Shown here: positions 35,691 to 48,254 of the stretch, one piece after another
Position numbering within the stretch: position 1 is the first letter of the stretch
How the letters are laid out: every line of letters begins with the position of its first letter
Source of the DNA: Rhizophagus clarus
Lineage: Eukaryota; Glomeromycota; Glomeromycetes; Glomerales; Glomeraceae
Assembly: GCA_015698045.1 (NCBI GenBank)
Contig: BLAL01000044.1
Span: 1,084,501 to 1,148,500, forward strand
Reading direction: 5' to 3'
DNA: 64,000 nt
Notes under the pieces: model-generated
Told to the model about the DNA's origin: nothing
What the model saw: only the letters and a program-made list of their open reading frames with translations
Database searches by the model: none
Made by a program: the position numbers and the translations under genes

Positions 35691-35944
35691 TTGGTGCCCC
35701 ATTTACTAAGTTTATCATCAAGGGTTTATCAATAGTGCATTTACAATCAGGATGAAACATGCAAAAATTTATCTTGTCAAATGTTGATCAAAATTTTTAT
35801 CCACACATATGGATAAGAATCACTAGCAATCTTTTATTTGAGAATTTTATTAATTATATGATATAACCCTAATTAAATCAATAAATCTACTAATCCCACA
35901 CAGATAGATTATGAATACATGTTTATGTAATCATGGCCTGATTG

Positions 35945-37840
35945 AAAGCCAGGAGTTTCTTCCAAAAGCCGTAGTGCTCGCTTTGTCTTCCATTTATATA
36001 TTTCTTCTTCAGTCATCACATCATATAAATCTCTCATATTTCAAATTCAATAGAAACTTTAGGTCTGTCTAGGAACAATTGTAACTCGTGACTTTTACTC
36101 TCAAGTATTACATCACTTTCAATTGTTGCAATACGTGTACCGCCTGCACGCACATATTCTTGATAATTACGAAAGTTTTTAAATGGAAGTTTAACATCGT
36201 GTGTAAACGCTTTCTCAATAATGAAAATTGCATCTTTTAGAGAAACTGTGAATTGCTTAACCTTATAAATATTATCTTGATAATCTAGCCAGAAGAAGAT
36301 CCACTCATCATTCAAATCGGTAAGAACTATGATTACGGCTTCTATTGAGATAATATTTGCCGCTAAGAGCTGTCCAATAGCTTGAGGAACGTGAGAATCT
36401 TCAACCGATTTTTTTAATTCAAATCCAACCTGAATTTCATGAACTAAAGTACGACCAGTGGCAAAGGTTTCTTTGCAATCACTAAATCCGTCATCCCATT
36501 TATTTCGAAAGGAAGCGTTTCGCTGATTACTGATAAAAGTGACTTCTTTGATTTAGTGTCATAAAAAGCACTTTCATCGGGTAATTTGATGCTTTTCTTC
36601 AAGTAATTAATGTATCCTTTCTTAGTAATTACATCGCTTTCAATGACATCATTTGCTTGCTGATTTTCATTTCGTTCGTCCCAAGGGAATGATCATATAT
36701 CCTCATTTACTGTTAAGTTCATATTTGAGACATCAATATTGACTGCATCTATAATGATTCGGAAACTATTAAGCAGTGCATGCAAATCTGATCTTTTCAT
36801 TGAAGAAAGAGAAATAGTGCGTTTTTTTTCTTGCCTAAAATTTAAAACAAATAAGAAGCTGAAAGTTAAAAGAAATATAAACAAACTCTATTTACCTTCC
36901 AATGAGTTGGCGAATCGCTTCAATGAACGCTTGACTTGTATCATTTTGCCTTTGAATGAGCGTTTGATTTGTATTGTTTTGTCTTTGAATGAGCTCGTTT
37001 TGTCTTTGAATGAGCTCGTTTTGTCCTTGAATGAGCATTTGATTTGTATTGTTTTGTCTTTGAACGAGTTCTTGAATGATCGCTCGATTTGTATCAGTTT
37101 GTCTTTGAATGAGCTCATTTTGTCCTTGAATAAGCGTTTGATTTGTATTATTTTGTCATGTTGTAAGTTCTTCAAATGCCCGTCTCACTATTTCAATTCT
37201 ACGTTCCTCTATGTAAAACATATTTGGAGAATAATGTTAGTATAAACGTTGTCAAACTTATTAATAATTATTTGATATTTGCCAACTTTTTTTTCAAATG
37301 AACAATAGCACTACTTTAATATAATATTCTATGAAATTTTATATTTCACTTACCGATGGTGATAGGCAACTTAACAATAATATGTACATGATCTTCGAGG
37401 GGTTGTTCAGGAAAGATATCTCTTACTTTATTTCTGAGAAGAAACTTAGTACCATTTAGAGTGGTCGCAATGTTCACGTCAGGATCACCAAGATTGTCAG
37501 AGTCAAAAGGTTCGTTAACTATTCATAATCTAAGTTGCCTTATCGCAACTTCATCAAATTCGGGCTCATTCACCTTTTTAATTAAATTCTTAAATTCATC
37601 AATGGTCGGGTTATTTCTTACTATAACTCTGAAAATACAATCGACAGGTTCACCTGTAATCCCAGGCTCAGTTTCCAGACCAGGAGGTGTAAGAGTAGCA
37701 ACAATCAGAGCGGACGAAGTAGATGAAGTGGACTTTGAAGTAAACTTCGAAGTAGGAGTAATAGACTTCGAAGTGAGAGTGGACTTGCCTAGTTTAACGG
37801 CAGATTTGACAGGCTTTTTCCCTTGACTCGTCATAATTGA
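35945..37840 (-). pseudogene. CRN (Crinkler)-like protein with PD-(D/E)XK nuclease-like C-terminus, broken, copy 1
   Basis: Minus strand, same layout as the + strand copy at 48930-50755. An N-terminal block starts with an ATG at 37834 and contains CIFRVIVRNNPTIDEFKNLI and NEPEFDEVAIRQLRL, then DHVHIIVKLP (37834-37370). The order and spacing are those of the CRN N-terminal domain, which ends in a similar HIIV motif. A helical Gln-rich repeat (IQRQNDTNQ-like, 37180-36890) follows. The C-terminal block (36890-35980) has DLVIAKK and a QVGFELK-like site, now out of frame, then FFWLDYQDNIYKVKQF. Lesions: TGA at 37523-37525 in place of Trp, and several stops after the nuclease motif. In oomycetes CRNs are host-directed effectors; in Rhizophagus the role is open. 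Confidence 0.65.
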
Positions 37841-38340
37841 GAGAAAATCTATGGTGGGATCATTGGGATCATTGGGAATGTTTGCTCATTTTGTACTCGA
37901 TATAATGTGACAATTGTGTTCTTAAAATATACTTAAAATTCAATTTTAAGATATTTTAAGGATGAAAAATTTATCGAGCGATTTATCCCTAATCAGTACA
38001 AGGGCGAACATCCTCATATTATCACATCATTGCCGATCATTTTGCCGATCATTTATTAATCATTTATTCAATATTATCACATAAAAAAAAAAAATACCAA
38101 TTGGTTATCTTTTGCAAATTTTACTAACGAAACCATTAATTTAACCATTATGAGAGTCATAATGGTTGAAATTAGTAAAAATTACACGATCTCTATAATT
38201 ATTAATGAGTTACATGAAAATTTAATTTTATGATTTTGACAACCAGTGAGAGGATTTATTGATGGACCAAAGTTTTTTTTAGTCATAACTTTAGTGTTAC
38301 CTAAAATTTCACTGTATTAATTTTAAAGCCATTAATCAAT
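37841..38340. other. 5' flank of CRN-like pseudogene copy 1
   Basis: The CACAATTGTCACATT block near 37905 and the ATTTTCTCT block near 37845 are shared with the 5' side of the + strand copy (48945 and 48980), so the paralogy extends about 80 bp upstream. The remainder has no gene. Confidence 0.4.
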
Positions 38341-38805
38341 AACCCGTAAAAGTTTCAAGTTTCGCCCAAACTTCTGTGGCTTCGCCCGAAGCCTTAAAGT
38401 CCGATATCACCAAATTATTATATGATCAGAAAATAATCAGCAAGGTGCTGGGGTCAGATAACTTTTAAATTTTCTGACCTCTGATTTGAATAAAGATACA
38501 AATAACGCTAAATTATTTTCTTAAATTACTAAGTGCTACTTTAATTAATGCCGTATATAAAATTTACGCTTAATGCCGTAATACCGTTAATAATATGGCA
38601 ATGAGATATATTCTGAAAATGCTGAAATGCTGTAATATATTTAACACATAACTCCAGCCAAATTTGAGTTGTAATGCCGACCAGCATTATATCATGTGAT
38701 ATCATATAAATGTTTAGCCACTGTTATACAAAATTCATAATGCTGGCCAAAGTTGTATAATGCTGGCCAGATTGACCTATTTACGGCATTACGGACCGTG
38801 CCGAA
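38341..38805. repeat. Repeat with inverted ATGCCGTA motifs, MITE-like
   Basis: ATGCCGTA occurs at 38548-38555 and 38573-38580 and its complement TACGGCAT at 38782-38789, with GCTGGCC repeated near 38741 and 38762. Also an internal GGTCAG..CTGACC inverted pair (38453-38480). This suggests a small inverted-repeat element of roughly 250 bp, but no target duplication could be fixed. Confidence 0.35.
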
Positions 38806-39263
38806 TTAATTACGGCGTAGCCGAAATGCTGAAATTGCCGAATTCATGAATTTCGATGACAAGTATATAATTAATTCCTCTTCATCATTACCATTAATGC
38901 CTGCCTCATCTTTGGTATTCGGTTGATTTTGAAAAAATGCCATAATGTTATTAAATTGGTTTGCAATGCTGTTAAGAAGTTTATTGGATTCTTCTATATT
39001 CTTTTCTGATTTATCCAATCGTGATTGAAATTCCTTTAAGCCAGAGTCATCTGACGATTGATCTACTTCCATATGAACCCACTTATTTCCATCACCAGTA
39101 GGTCTACTTTTTTCGATTTTATTATTTGTATTCGTGAATTTGTTCTTATTAGATTCTTGTTTTTTCTGATTGTGATTGTTGTAGTACAAATATGATTTGT
39201 AAATGGAGAAGATAATATTGGAAAAGTCAGGTTTCTGGAGAGCATCCTTATTGAAAACACCAA
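38806..39263 (-). pseudogene. Mobile-element protein fragment, frameshifted
   Basis: Two overlapping minus-strand frames, 39263-39180 (VFNKDALQKPDFSNI, in a frame without an ATG) and 39189-38806, read as one protein after a frame change. The second is hydrophilic, with Asn/Lys-rich linker and a helical coiled-coil-like part (FQSRLDKSEKNIEESNKLLN) and an acidic end. The style fits a retroelement ORF1/nucleic-acid-binding region; the family is not identified. Confidence 0.35.
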
Positions 39264-39829
39264 ACTGTATTATTATAATCTATGGTTGAAAAATGTTATC
39301 ACTTATCAGAACTATGGAAGATAATCAATTTATCTAGAAAAATATTTTCTGGAAATGGGGCAAAAGGATAATAGAAAATTTTCATCCCAAAAAAATTTAT
39401 TATAAATAGATAGGATTTAATTGCGTAGTGTATATGCATCTAAAGTTATCTTTTTGGCACATAGCCCTCAAAATGATTATTTCCTAAAGAAATGTAACTT
39501 CGAGGGGGTTTAATTGATGGATAATTTATTGGAAATGCATTACATAATATACACTAAGATGTCAATTTTATTTTCAGAGTACAGAAAATACAATGTTGCG
39601 ATCCAAAATGCTATGTATGTTTACATGTATGGCTTTGAAACATTCATGTGACATTATTACCAAGTTTGTGAGTGATGATTCTCTTGTCGAGAAGTATTAA
39701 ATATTATTCCTCAAAAGAGGGCATGATTTATTATTCCAGAGCGAAGCGAAGGACTATATATGTCTATTTGATGGTCACACAAAATGTCTGTCTGTCCAAA
39801 AGGTAAATGGAGAAAGGAAAAAATTTTTT
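39264..39829. other. Intergenic; short structured motif near 39740
   Basis: Contains GAGCGAAGCGAAGGAC (39739) and a CTGTCTGTC repeat (39788); otherwise no recognisable gene. Confidence 0.35.
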
Positions 39830-41390
39830 TTATTTAAAAAACGTCTTTAACAAACCAATTTTCTTCTTTTTGTAGAAACACTAAGCATTTAGACACAATT
39901 TTAAGTCAGTAAATAAAAGTCATAGAGATAAGATTTTTTTTAATTAAGAAATATTTCTTTCTTCTTTTCATAAGAATATACTGTTAGTCATGAACTAAGA
40001 ACATTTCACTTTAGGCAACTCTTCGATTCTTTGATTGCCATGTTTTGGTAGACTATTTTTCCTCTTTTTTATTTAACAAAAACGTTTTTAATGTTTCATT
40101 TTGTTACTTTTTATAGACGGCTTTTTAAAATTTTGTGAACGTAGATTCAGTGACTTTTTTCAATTATTTTGATAAAGAGTCTTATGGTAAGTGGGATATA
40201 GTATTCCGAATTATTAACATATAGTTTTTTTTATAAACTATTCTTTTTTTAAGTGGTTTCTTGATTTTTTGCTTTGGATTAATTCTTTTAACGAAATGAT
40301 TACTAACGTTTTATTATTTTCTTTTGTAACTGGTTATTCAGTATTTGAATAACGCGTTATAAGTATGGTGAAAGGTATTTCATTTTCGCACTGATTAATT
40401 CTTTTTGCTAAACTTTTACTAATAATGTTTCATTTCTTTCTTTTTAAATGGTCTGAAGCTTTGAAAAGTTTTAGGTTGATTTTGATATTTTTTTTTATTT
40501 TTTGTTTTAACAAAACTTTACTTATATTTTTTTATTTTTTCTTCTTTTCAGATGATATTTTTTGGATTTAGGGCATGTGAATTTTTTAAACGGCCAGATC
40601 TTGAACGTGAGAATTTTGGTAAAGAACTTCAATAATATTTTTTTTAAGAAATTATTTCTTTTAGAAAAACTTTTTACTAACATTTAGATTTTTCTTTTTT
40701 TTTTAGGCTGCACACGAGAATTTGGTAGGGAAGGGAACGCGTTTTTTTGAACTTTTAACAAAACTTATTTCTAACATTTTAATTCTTTTCTTTCTTTATT
40801 TTTTTTAGATAACTAGGATTTTGGTTTGATGCGTAAATTGTCAGTTTTTGAAAAGAATTTTTTTTTAAAATTTATTTTACTTTTATCAAAACGTTTATTA
40901 ACATTTCAATTTACTTTTTTTTTTTAGATAAAAAGGATCTTAGACGCTTTTTTAGGAACTTAAATGTGTAGAATTTTATTCTATGTTTACGCTGGAATTG
41001 GATAGTGTTGGCTTATTAGGCCTTTACAACAGATTTTTGTTTCAAATGACTTGGATGTGAAAGGGTGGATCTTTGCTTGGAACTTGACAACATTTTTCTT
41101 TAGAGAGCCTGGATGTGGGATTTAGTGAGAAACAGGTAATTTTTTTACAATATTTTTCTTTTTAATGAAATGTTTTTTAACATCATTTTTTTTTATGGCC
41201 AGTATTGGACATGGAAAATTTGATGAAATTCTTATTTAAAGTATACAGTGAGAGAAATTTTGACCGTTATGATATTTTTGGATGATTATGACATAATAAA
41301 GATCAATTGGTGAGAATTTATACTTAATTTTTATTTTTTGATGAACTGTTACTAACAGTTCTTTTTTTTCTCTTTGTAGATGACTGTACT
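39830..41390 (+). repeat. Degenerate array of about 100-bp units resembling intron 3' ends
   Basis: At least ten units with the same order: AAAAC-like, then TACTAAC/TTAACATTT, then a 15-35 nt T/C tract, then TAG/CAG, then 40-80 bp of unlike DNA. Examples of the tract end near 39875, 40118, 40550, 40707, 40809, 40927 and 41381. The branchpoint-like CTAAC, pyrimidine tract and AG are the parts of a plus-strand splice acceptor, yet the DNA between units is not open in any frame. T-rich on the plus strand throughout. Confidence 0.55.
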
Positions 41391-44300
41391 TACTTTGGAT
41401 TTATGCTGATATATGATGGGAGTAGCTGATTAGAAGAATAATAGTATTAGTATTTATTACTTATAGTAGTCATTGCAATAGCAATATTAATATCAATTAT
41501 CGTGTTTACTATATATTTTTTTATATCAATATATGTGTTTTTGTACATTATATACGTTTTTTAAACTACTGTTTTTTACTGGATGTTGTTTCACACATAA
41601 AATGGTATAAATCTGCATGGTTTTCAAGGTGTTGATTGATAAAGGGTTTGTATCTTTACATTTCTAATGTTGATCCTTTCTAATGGCATATGAACACCCA
41701 GAAGTTGATGATGTACATTTTTCTCTGACTTACTGATGTGTAATGATAAACAAAGCTCCGGACTTAACAACGGTTCCAGGACCGTTTCCTAGTTTAGTGC
41801 TAATTGTGCTAAATTATCCTGAGTTCCTGACCACTCGCTATAGTTTCGAGCAAGAGTTATTCTCTGACACTGTTATATATCTCATATAACATGTCTTAAC
41901 GTCATTATATGTTGTAAAGATTGACATGATGTAATGATAATGTACAAAAAAATAACAAGAACAGCGAAATTTGCATTTCGTTGACTTCGACTTACGGAAT
42001 GTTCGGGATCAATCCAACATGATTGAGATCATCGACTGAGAGACTAGTCGATTCCATATTTGGACAAATATATTTTAATGAAAGATAATTTATAAGTTTT
42101 TTTTTTTTTTGTTTTTTTTTAAAAAAAAAACAAACCAAAACAAATATGCAGATCATGCAAAATCGAGAGAGTAACGTATCCCCCCCATTTGTCGATCAAC
42201 CTGATTCTGTGACCGGTTTAATCTCGAAAAATCCCGTGAAGATCCAATAAAAATTTTTTAAATTATTATGTTTAAATAAAAAACGTTTCTAGGATGATCC
42301 GAGTGACATTTAACGAAAATTGAGAGGCGAGAGTTTCTAATCACATGTAATAGGGGGAAATGATATTTGTTTTTAAAAAAAAGAAAAATTTTTTTTATAA
42401 AAAAAAAAAAAAAAAAAAATAAAATAAAAAATGTCAATTTATTTAGACAATAGATAATTATTTAAGTAAAACAAAAGATAGATATATTTTTTTTTGTAAA
42501 ACAATGTATGATTTTATCATCAGTAAGAAAAAGAAAAAGAAATTTCTATTATGAGGGGGGGCTTGTGTCTTTTTGACACAAAGGGTTATATTAGGAATTA
42601 CCGTAATCATAAGAACAATGTAAACAAATGTAACCGATAACATACATCATTTATCATCTTCAACGGGAAAAAATGGACAATCGAGTTTATTACAATTCAT
42701 TTTTATTTTATATTTATTATATTTATTTACTTTATTTATTTTCTTGTGAAAAAGTTACCTTGTTAATTTTTAGGATAATTCCGATTTTTGTTTGTAAGAA
42801 TATTTTTTTTTTTTTTTAAAAAAAAAAAAAATATATATCTTAATATATTAAAATTTAATCCAATAACGAATCATGTTAATATACGGTACTCTAAAATGAA
42901 GATCATCATTACAATCAAAAGATCAAGTCCGATCTTCGATAACTACGCAAGTAACTAACCTAAGATATTAGGCAGGGTGGAAATGGATATGAAAATAAAA
43001 ACATTTTGTTTTTTTTTTTTTTTTTTTTTGAATAAATGTGAAATAGAAATTAACCATCATTATTAAGACAAAAGTTTTCTTGGGATTTTCAATCAAAAAG
43101 GCGTTATCACGGTGTGTAACACAATAATATGTAAATCGGTACCATTATTGAAAAAAAAAAAATAGAACAAATCTTCTGATAAACGTTCTAAATTACACCG
43201 GAAAAAAAAAAAGCGGTAAACAATCTCCTATTTTCACACAAGATAACAATTTATTTTCCCTTATAAAAATCCCTCCCTCCCCCCTCTTTTTTGCGGGGAT
43301 ATACAATTGGGTCATGCGGTATGTGTTCCGTGAATATATCTCCAAATTTATTTAATTATTATCTTATCCGTTAAATCATCACTGCAGACTGTATTGTTAT
43401 CTTTAATTGTTATGATGAGACTGAATAAATGATTATTTTGACGATCATATCGATTATTAAGGAGCTTAAACGAGATCTCAAAGAACAATTAACAAATTTG
43501 TGCTACAAAAATGACGTAGATAAGGACCATGTTTAACCAATCATGTCATTATATGATCCTAAATATTTATTTTTAAAACAAGGAAAAAAACAATTTTTAT
43601 TTTTAACCTCTTAAATATCAATTATTTATTATAATAATTATTATTATTTTGATTTCTTTTATGTCTATATTTCTACTGTTTTGTATTCATTCAAAAATGT
43701 TTGTTGTTATAAATTTTTAAATAATAAATTGATTTATTAAAAATGTATTGTTATTATTACAAAAATTAAATAATAAAAGAAGATTTTTTTTTTCTTTTTT
43801 TGAATGAAACATCCATCCATTATTGTTTTTTTTTAAAAAAAAAATAATAAAAAAAGAAAAAGAAAAAGTAGTGACGAAAAGTGAAGATTATTTATTGATG
43901 CAAGTTAAAGTTATGATAAAATATTTCATCTTTTCTTATAATTTTTTAATTAACAGCTTTTATCACTCCATATATTACGGAACGTACTGAATGAAAATAA
44001 ATGAACAAAGAGAAAAAAAACCATAAATCTTAAATTGTTTCATGAGGATTGTGATACATTACTTAAAAATTGACATATAAAGATTTTAAAAATGACGTGC
44101 AGACGTATAAATAACACAAAGCAAACAAACAATACAATAACATTTTGTTCGGTTTTTTTTTATTAATTAACATTAATTATACTTATAATATAGTATTATT
44201 CTTCATCATTAAAAAAAAAAAAAAATCATATATTTATATATTTATATATACATATATATATTATTGCACTTTTTTAAGTTCTTCCATTTTAAGTATTTAT

Positions 44301-44420
44301 TAAATGTTATTACAATACTCACGAATGAATATAAAAGCAGCACCACTAGATGAATATAATTAACAAAAATTTCTCTAACAATATACGAATAAAAAAAAAA
44401 AATACCTTTATATACAATAA
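41391..44420. other. Long non-coding stretch upstream of the HMG-box gene
   Basis: 3 kb with no coding block on either strand. It contains T(n)A(n) palindromes at 42108-42130, 42801-42831 and 43827-43845, C-runs near 42181 and 43271-43283, and A+T-rich microsatellite at 44225-44262. May be regulatory DNA of the HMG gene or a non-coding transcript; nothing in the sequence decides this. Confidence 0.4.
42801..42831. repeat. T(n)A(n) palindrome
   Basis: A run of about 16 T followed by about 13 A, a perfect inverted repeat. See also 12802-12839. Confidence 0.8.
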
Positions 44421-45128
44421 ATGAATCCACACGAGATTTCACCGCTTCAATCCTCAATGATACCAGATTCTAGAATAGTGGAAGAAGTCATATCAGAGAT
44501 GGACCCACTTACTTACACCAAAATTTTACAAAAAATAACCATGCCAATAGAATATTTGATAAGTCCCAGGAGGAAATCTCGTAAAGGAAATACTCCTCCA
44601 AGGCCACAAAATTCTTTTCTCATTTACCGTCGGGACTTTATGTCAAAGTTAACTACAAATTATGGTCCTGAAATATCTTCAAATTTATCTTATGTTTCAA
44701 GCAATGCTGGAAAGTGGTGGAGTTCCGAGTCCCAAGAAGTTAAGAATATTTACAAATTAATCGCTGATTTAGCGAAGAAAGTTCATGAACGCACGTATCC
44801 TGGTTATGTTTTTAAACCCAAAAAAAAGCGTTCTCACAAACCTATTCTTAATCGTGATTTTGATGACGACTTTCTCTTTACTTCAAATACTTTTGATTAT
44901 CAAGAAGCACCAAGAAAAAATATTCCTCAATTATTAAATTATGGAATTTCTTCAATTTCTACCATTTCTAGTGCTACAAGTGGGTCTAATTCACCTACAT
45001 CACAATTACACTCCTCTTATAATAATATTAATAATAGTTCTCAATTAGTTTTACCTTCTATCGATTCTATTTTATCAGAAACAGGTAGTTACGATAGATT
45101 TATGTGTCGTTCCTTCCGAGGTCCTTAA
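44421..45128 (+). CDS. MATA-HMG-box transcription factor-like protein
   Basis: 235 residues, intronless. The HMG box spans about residues 54-130: RPQNSFLIYRRDFMSKLT, then an Asn/Ser-rich loop, then AGKWWSSESQEVKNIYKLIA and a basic tail PGYVFKPKKKRSHKP. RP-x-N-x-F and W-x-x-E are the signature of the MATA-HMG subclass, sequence-specific DNA-binding proteins that include fungal mating-type factors. The basic run KPKKKR can serve as nuclear localisation signal. The C-terminus is Ser/Asn/Thr-rich and probably disordered. Expanded HMG families are known in Rhizophagus, so a role in mating type should not be assumed; this copy is not next to a homeodomain gene. Start is the first ATG, the frame being closed upstream. 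Confidence 0.9.
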   Translation: MNPHEISPLQSSMIPDSRIVEEVISEMDPLTYTKILQKITMPIEYLISPRRKSRKGNTPPRPQNSFLIYRRDFMSKLTTNYGPEISSNLSYVSSNAGKWWSSESQEVKNIYKLIADLAKKVHERTYPGYVFKPKKKRSHKPILNRDFDDDFLFTSNTFDYQEAPRKNIPQLLNYGISSISTISSATSGSNSPTSQLHSSYNNINNSSQLVLPSIDSILSETGSYDRFMCRSFRGP

Positions 45129-48100
45129 GTTATTTCTCGTACTTAATACATGTTAATTTTCAATTGTAAATTTTTCATTTAATTATATATCTTTATTAGG
45201 TTCTTAATGTAGTCCTCATTTTTAGAAGAAACTTGTATTCATAATAGTTATTTTTTCATTACGATCAAATTACTCTCTTTCTTTTTTTTTTTTTTTTTAA
45301 AAAAAAAATTATTTTTAAGATAAAGGATTTCAAGATGAAGGGATTTCAGTATGAGGAGTTTTAAGATAAAAGCTTTAAGATAAAATATTTTAAAATTTTA
45401 AGATAAAGAAAATTTTCATAAAAATAATCCTTTAGAATATTGATTATTCGTAAAACTTAACGTTAAATTCATTCATATTTCATATTTTATTAATAAATGT
45501 AATATTGCTCACTTAACAAGTTGCCTTGAGTGAATGTTTTAGTAAATATGATTCATAAGAGGTTTCAATAAAATTCAGCATATTTTTATTTTAATTAATA
45601 TCATAAATGTTCACGTAATATAAAAACTGGGACTGTAAGAAGATTCATTCGCAAATATCAATTCGTACACGTGATCATGATCTGCACGTACCGGTTTTAC
45701 CATGGAATTACACGTTTAGGGTTGACATCTACTGGCAATTCAAAATATATAAATACTAAATGAAGCGTTATACTCTAAAAAATGCAAAAGGTTACAATGA
45801 TCAATGATTCTTTATGTCAAACTCCGGTAATTTATTCTGAATTTCATTTTAATTATTTTAATTGATAATAAGAACTTTGGACAATTATTGAACAAAAAAT
45901 TCTATTAGGTTTAATTATAAAAACCACTGAAATACATCCAAGTACTGCTCTCCTATCATATACAAGTTTGGTAAATTCTCTCAACTGATCAATTACTGTA
46001 ATTCATCAATCATAATTACTATCTACTTCATGGAGTACATTAATATTTTGATTTGATTTTTTGCTGGTATCATAATTCCATAGGAAAGGATAAAGATGTT
46101 TAACATATTTATGATAGATTAGAATCGATCACTTTTCAAACGTCTGTGACATTCTATGAAGACTATCTGCCTCGAAACTCATAATAAAATCGGAGTTACT
46201 AATATAAAGAACTCTTTCTATCATCATTCCAGCTTCCTTATTGGAAAGCGGCCGTCTGTTTCGTTGAATTTAGCTAGAATGCTTGAATCAATTTCCTATG
46301 TTAATAAAGATGATATAATTTGATATATTTATAATCGGAAATTAATAATCCTAAGTCTTCTCCCATGTTATCATTTAAGATTTACGTTCTGACATCAATA
46401 ATAAATGGTAACACATCAACTTTAATTATTAAAATGGGAAATTGTAATATTATCCCAAATACCTCTATAAAAATATACCTTTTTTGGGTGCATCATTAGA
46501 ATCATTAAACAAGTTGCCTATATACCATTACGACTGTTACGTATGATGCAACTACAAATACACCTGACTACTACAAATACATCATCGTGTTTTAATTTTA
46601 TAACATATACAGTATAAAGTATGTTAATGAGAAATTTTAATGATAATAATTTTATATGATACAATAAAAGCTAAAATATTCAGAAAATAGTTGTGATAAT
46701 GGAGCCGAATGTTGTACTATATGTACTGTATTTCTTGTATTGCGACTCCATATATATATATATATAGAGACTTGGTATAATACGATTTGTAATACAGAAT
46801 TTTTTTAATAATAATAATTCTAAATAATTATAAGGATATATATATATAATATATACTATGAGAGTAAAATTTGACTTCAATAATATAAGCTATAACAAAC
46901 AGTATTGTTTATTTGTAATAGTAATATTTAATACTTTGATAAATGCAACTTTTCAATTCATTTTTAAATTTCTAATATATATATATATATATATTAATTT
47001 TTACTTTATATTCATTTTGTGAGGTGTACAAATAATATAGCATCATTCTTTAGTTTCTTTTGAATATCATCTATCATTTATGATGTGATGTCGTAAAAAT
47101 AATATTATACCAAAATGAACTATGATATTTCAACGTCTTTTTTAAATATGTTTGAATTTCTAAATACTTATGCTTTTTTTTTTAATATCATAATTCTCTC
47201 TTGCTAAATACTAAAAAAGTGAAAGACTCTACAATTTTATGAACTTTTTTTTTTTTTTTTTTTAATTTAAATTTATTAATGTTTATTTTTTAATACAAGT
47301 ATCATTGATTTTTTATTTTAATAGAAGTTATACTCTATAATTTCTCTCCCAATAGAATTATTCATATATAAAGAGAATGTTTTTATGAAGATACCTTTCA
47401 AATTGAACTCGTATTTATTTTAAAATTATTTTATTATTAGATATGTTTAGACTTAAATTCTTTATAATAAATATTATTGTGAATTTCAGTCTAATAATAA
47501 AAAAATAAATTACTCTCTCTAATTAGCAATTAATACGTACATATCAGTATAAGATTTTAAATAACAATCCCAAATCATAAAGGGCATTCGCTAATATATA
47601 TAACAATTATGATTTGCTTGCCTTATGAAACATGTTAAATCGATAAATATGTAGTATGAATTTTCATACTTCGACCCACGTGATTCGATAAGAAGTTATT
47701 ACGTATTCTGCAATTCAATAATTAATTTTTTTCATCGCTAAATTTGAAGTATAGTTCAGTAGTAAAAAATATTATTTTATGTGGAACCTTAATTATTTTA
47801 CTATCTTATCTTCACTCTTCTCAAATAAATATTTTGGCTTTGTTTCATAATACCGATTCTCCATCTATGCGTGTGTCTGAAATTCTAGTGAGCGTAATTG
47901 TTATAAATAATAATATTATGCGGCAAAAAATTTTGTGCATCATTTTACCATTATCTTGGCGACTATATGCGTTATATTTTAAAGTTTGGTATTTTAATCA
48001 ACAAAATAGCATAAATTCGACGCGACTATCATACTATTTGTTCATACACTTTGCAATTGCAAAAAGGTCTTTTTATCCATTTTCTAATTGCTAAGTAGTC

Positions 48101-48249
48101 ATATTATAAGAATGTTTATTGTGGATCACCGCGTTTTTTGAAGTTGGCAAGTAAAAGTTTCAGACTTTGAGTTGGCAGTAATAGAGTAAGTCGTGGATTG
48201 TACCAAAAAACAGTGCAGAGAAAGAGGACAAAATGAATGGGGAGAGCTA
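45129..48249. other. Gene-poor stretch, microsatellites and one coding-like relic
   Basis: T(n)A(n) palindrome at 45282-45309; direct repeats of TTTTAAGATAAA type at 45310-45415; AT microsatellites at 46750-46767 and 46976-46994. On the minus strand at about 46270-45930 a relic reads MMIERVLYISNSDFIMSFEA and, further on, KYVKHLYPFLWNYD before stops; unrecognised. An open frame at 47744-48094 shows no family feature. Confidence 0.4.
45282..45309. repeat. T(n)A(n) palindrome 3' of the HMG gene
   Basis: About 17 T followed by about 10 A, 155 bp after the HMG-box stop codon; may act in transcript 3'-end formation, which is inference. Confidence 0.7.
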
Positions 48250-48254
48250 CCAGC

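Noticed and set aside
36739..37245. Plus-strand frame with regular SLNELVLSLNEL repeats
   Set aside because: Antisense shadow of the Gln-rich helical repeat of the minus-strand CRN-like pseudogene.
41753..41900. G+C-richer block with GGTTCCAGGACC, considered as an RNA gene
   Set aside because: No cloverleaf or other consistent fold could be drawn and no conserved box was seen.
46976..46994. AT microsatellites (also 46750, 44225) as possible regulatory sites
   Set aside because: Simple repeats expected at this base composition; nothing ties them to a gene.
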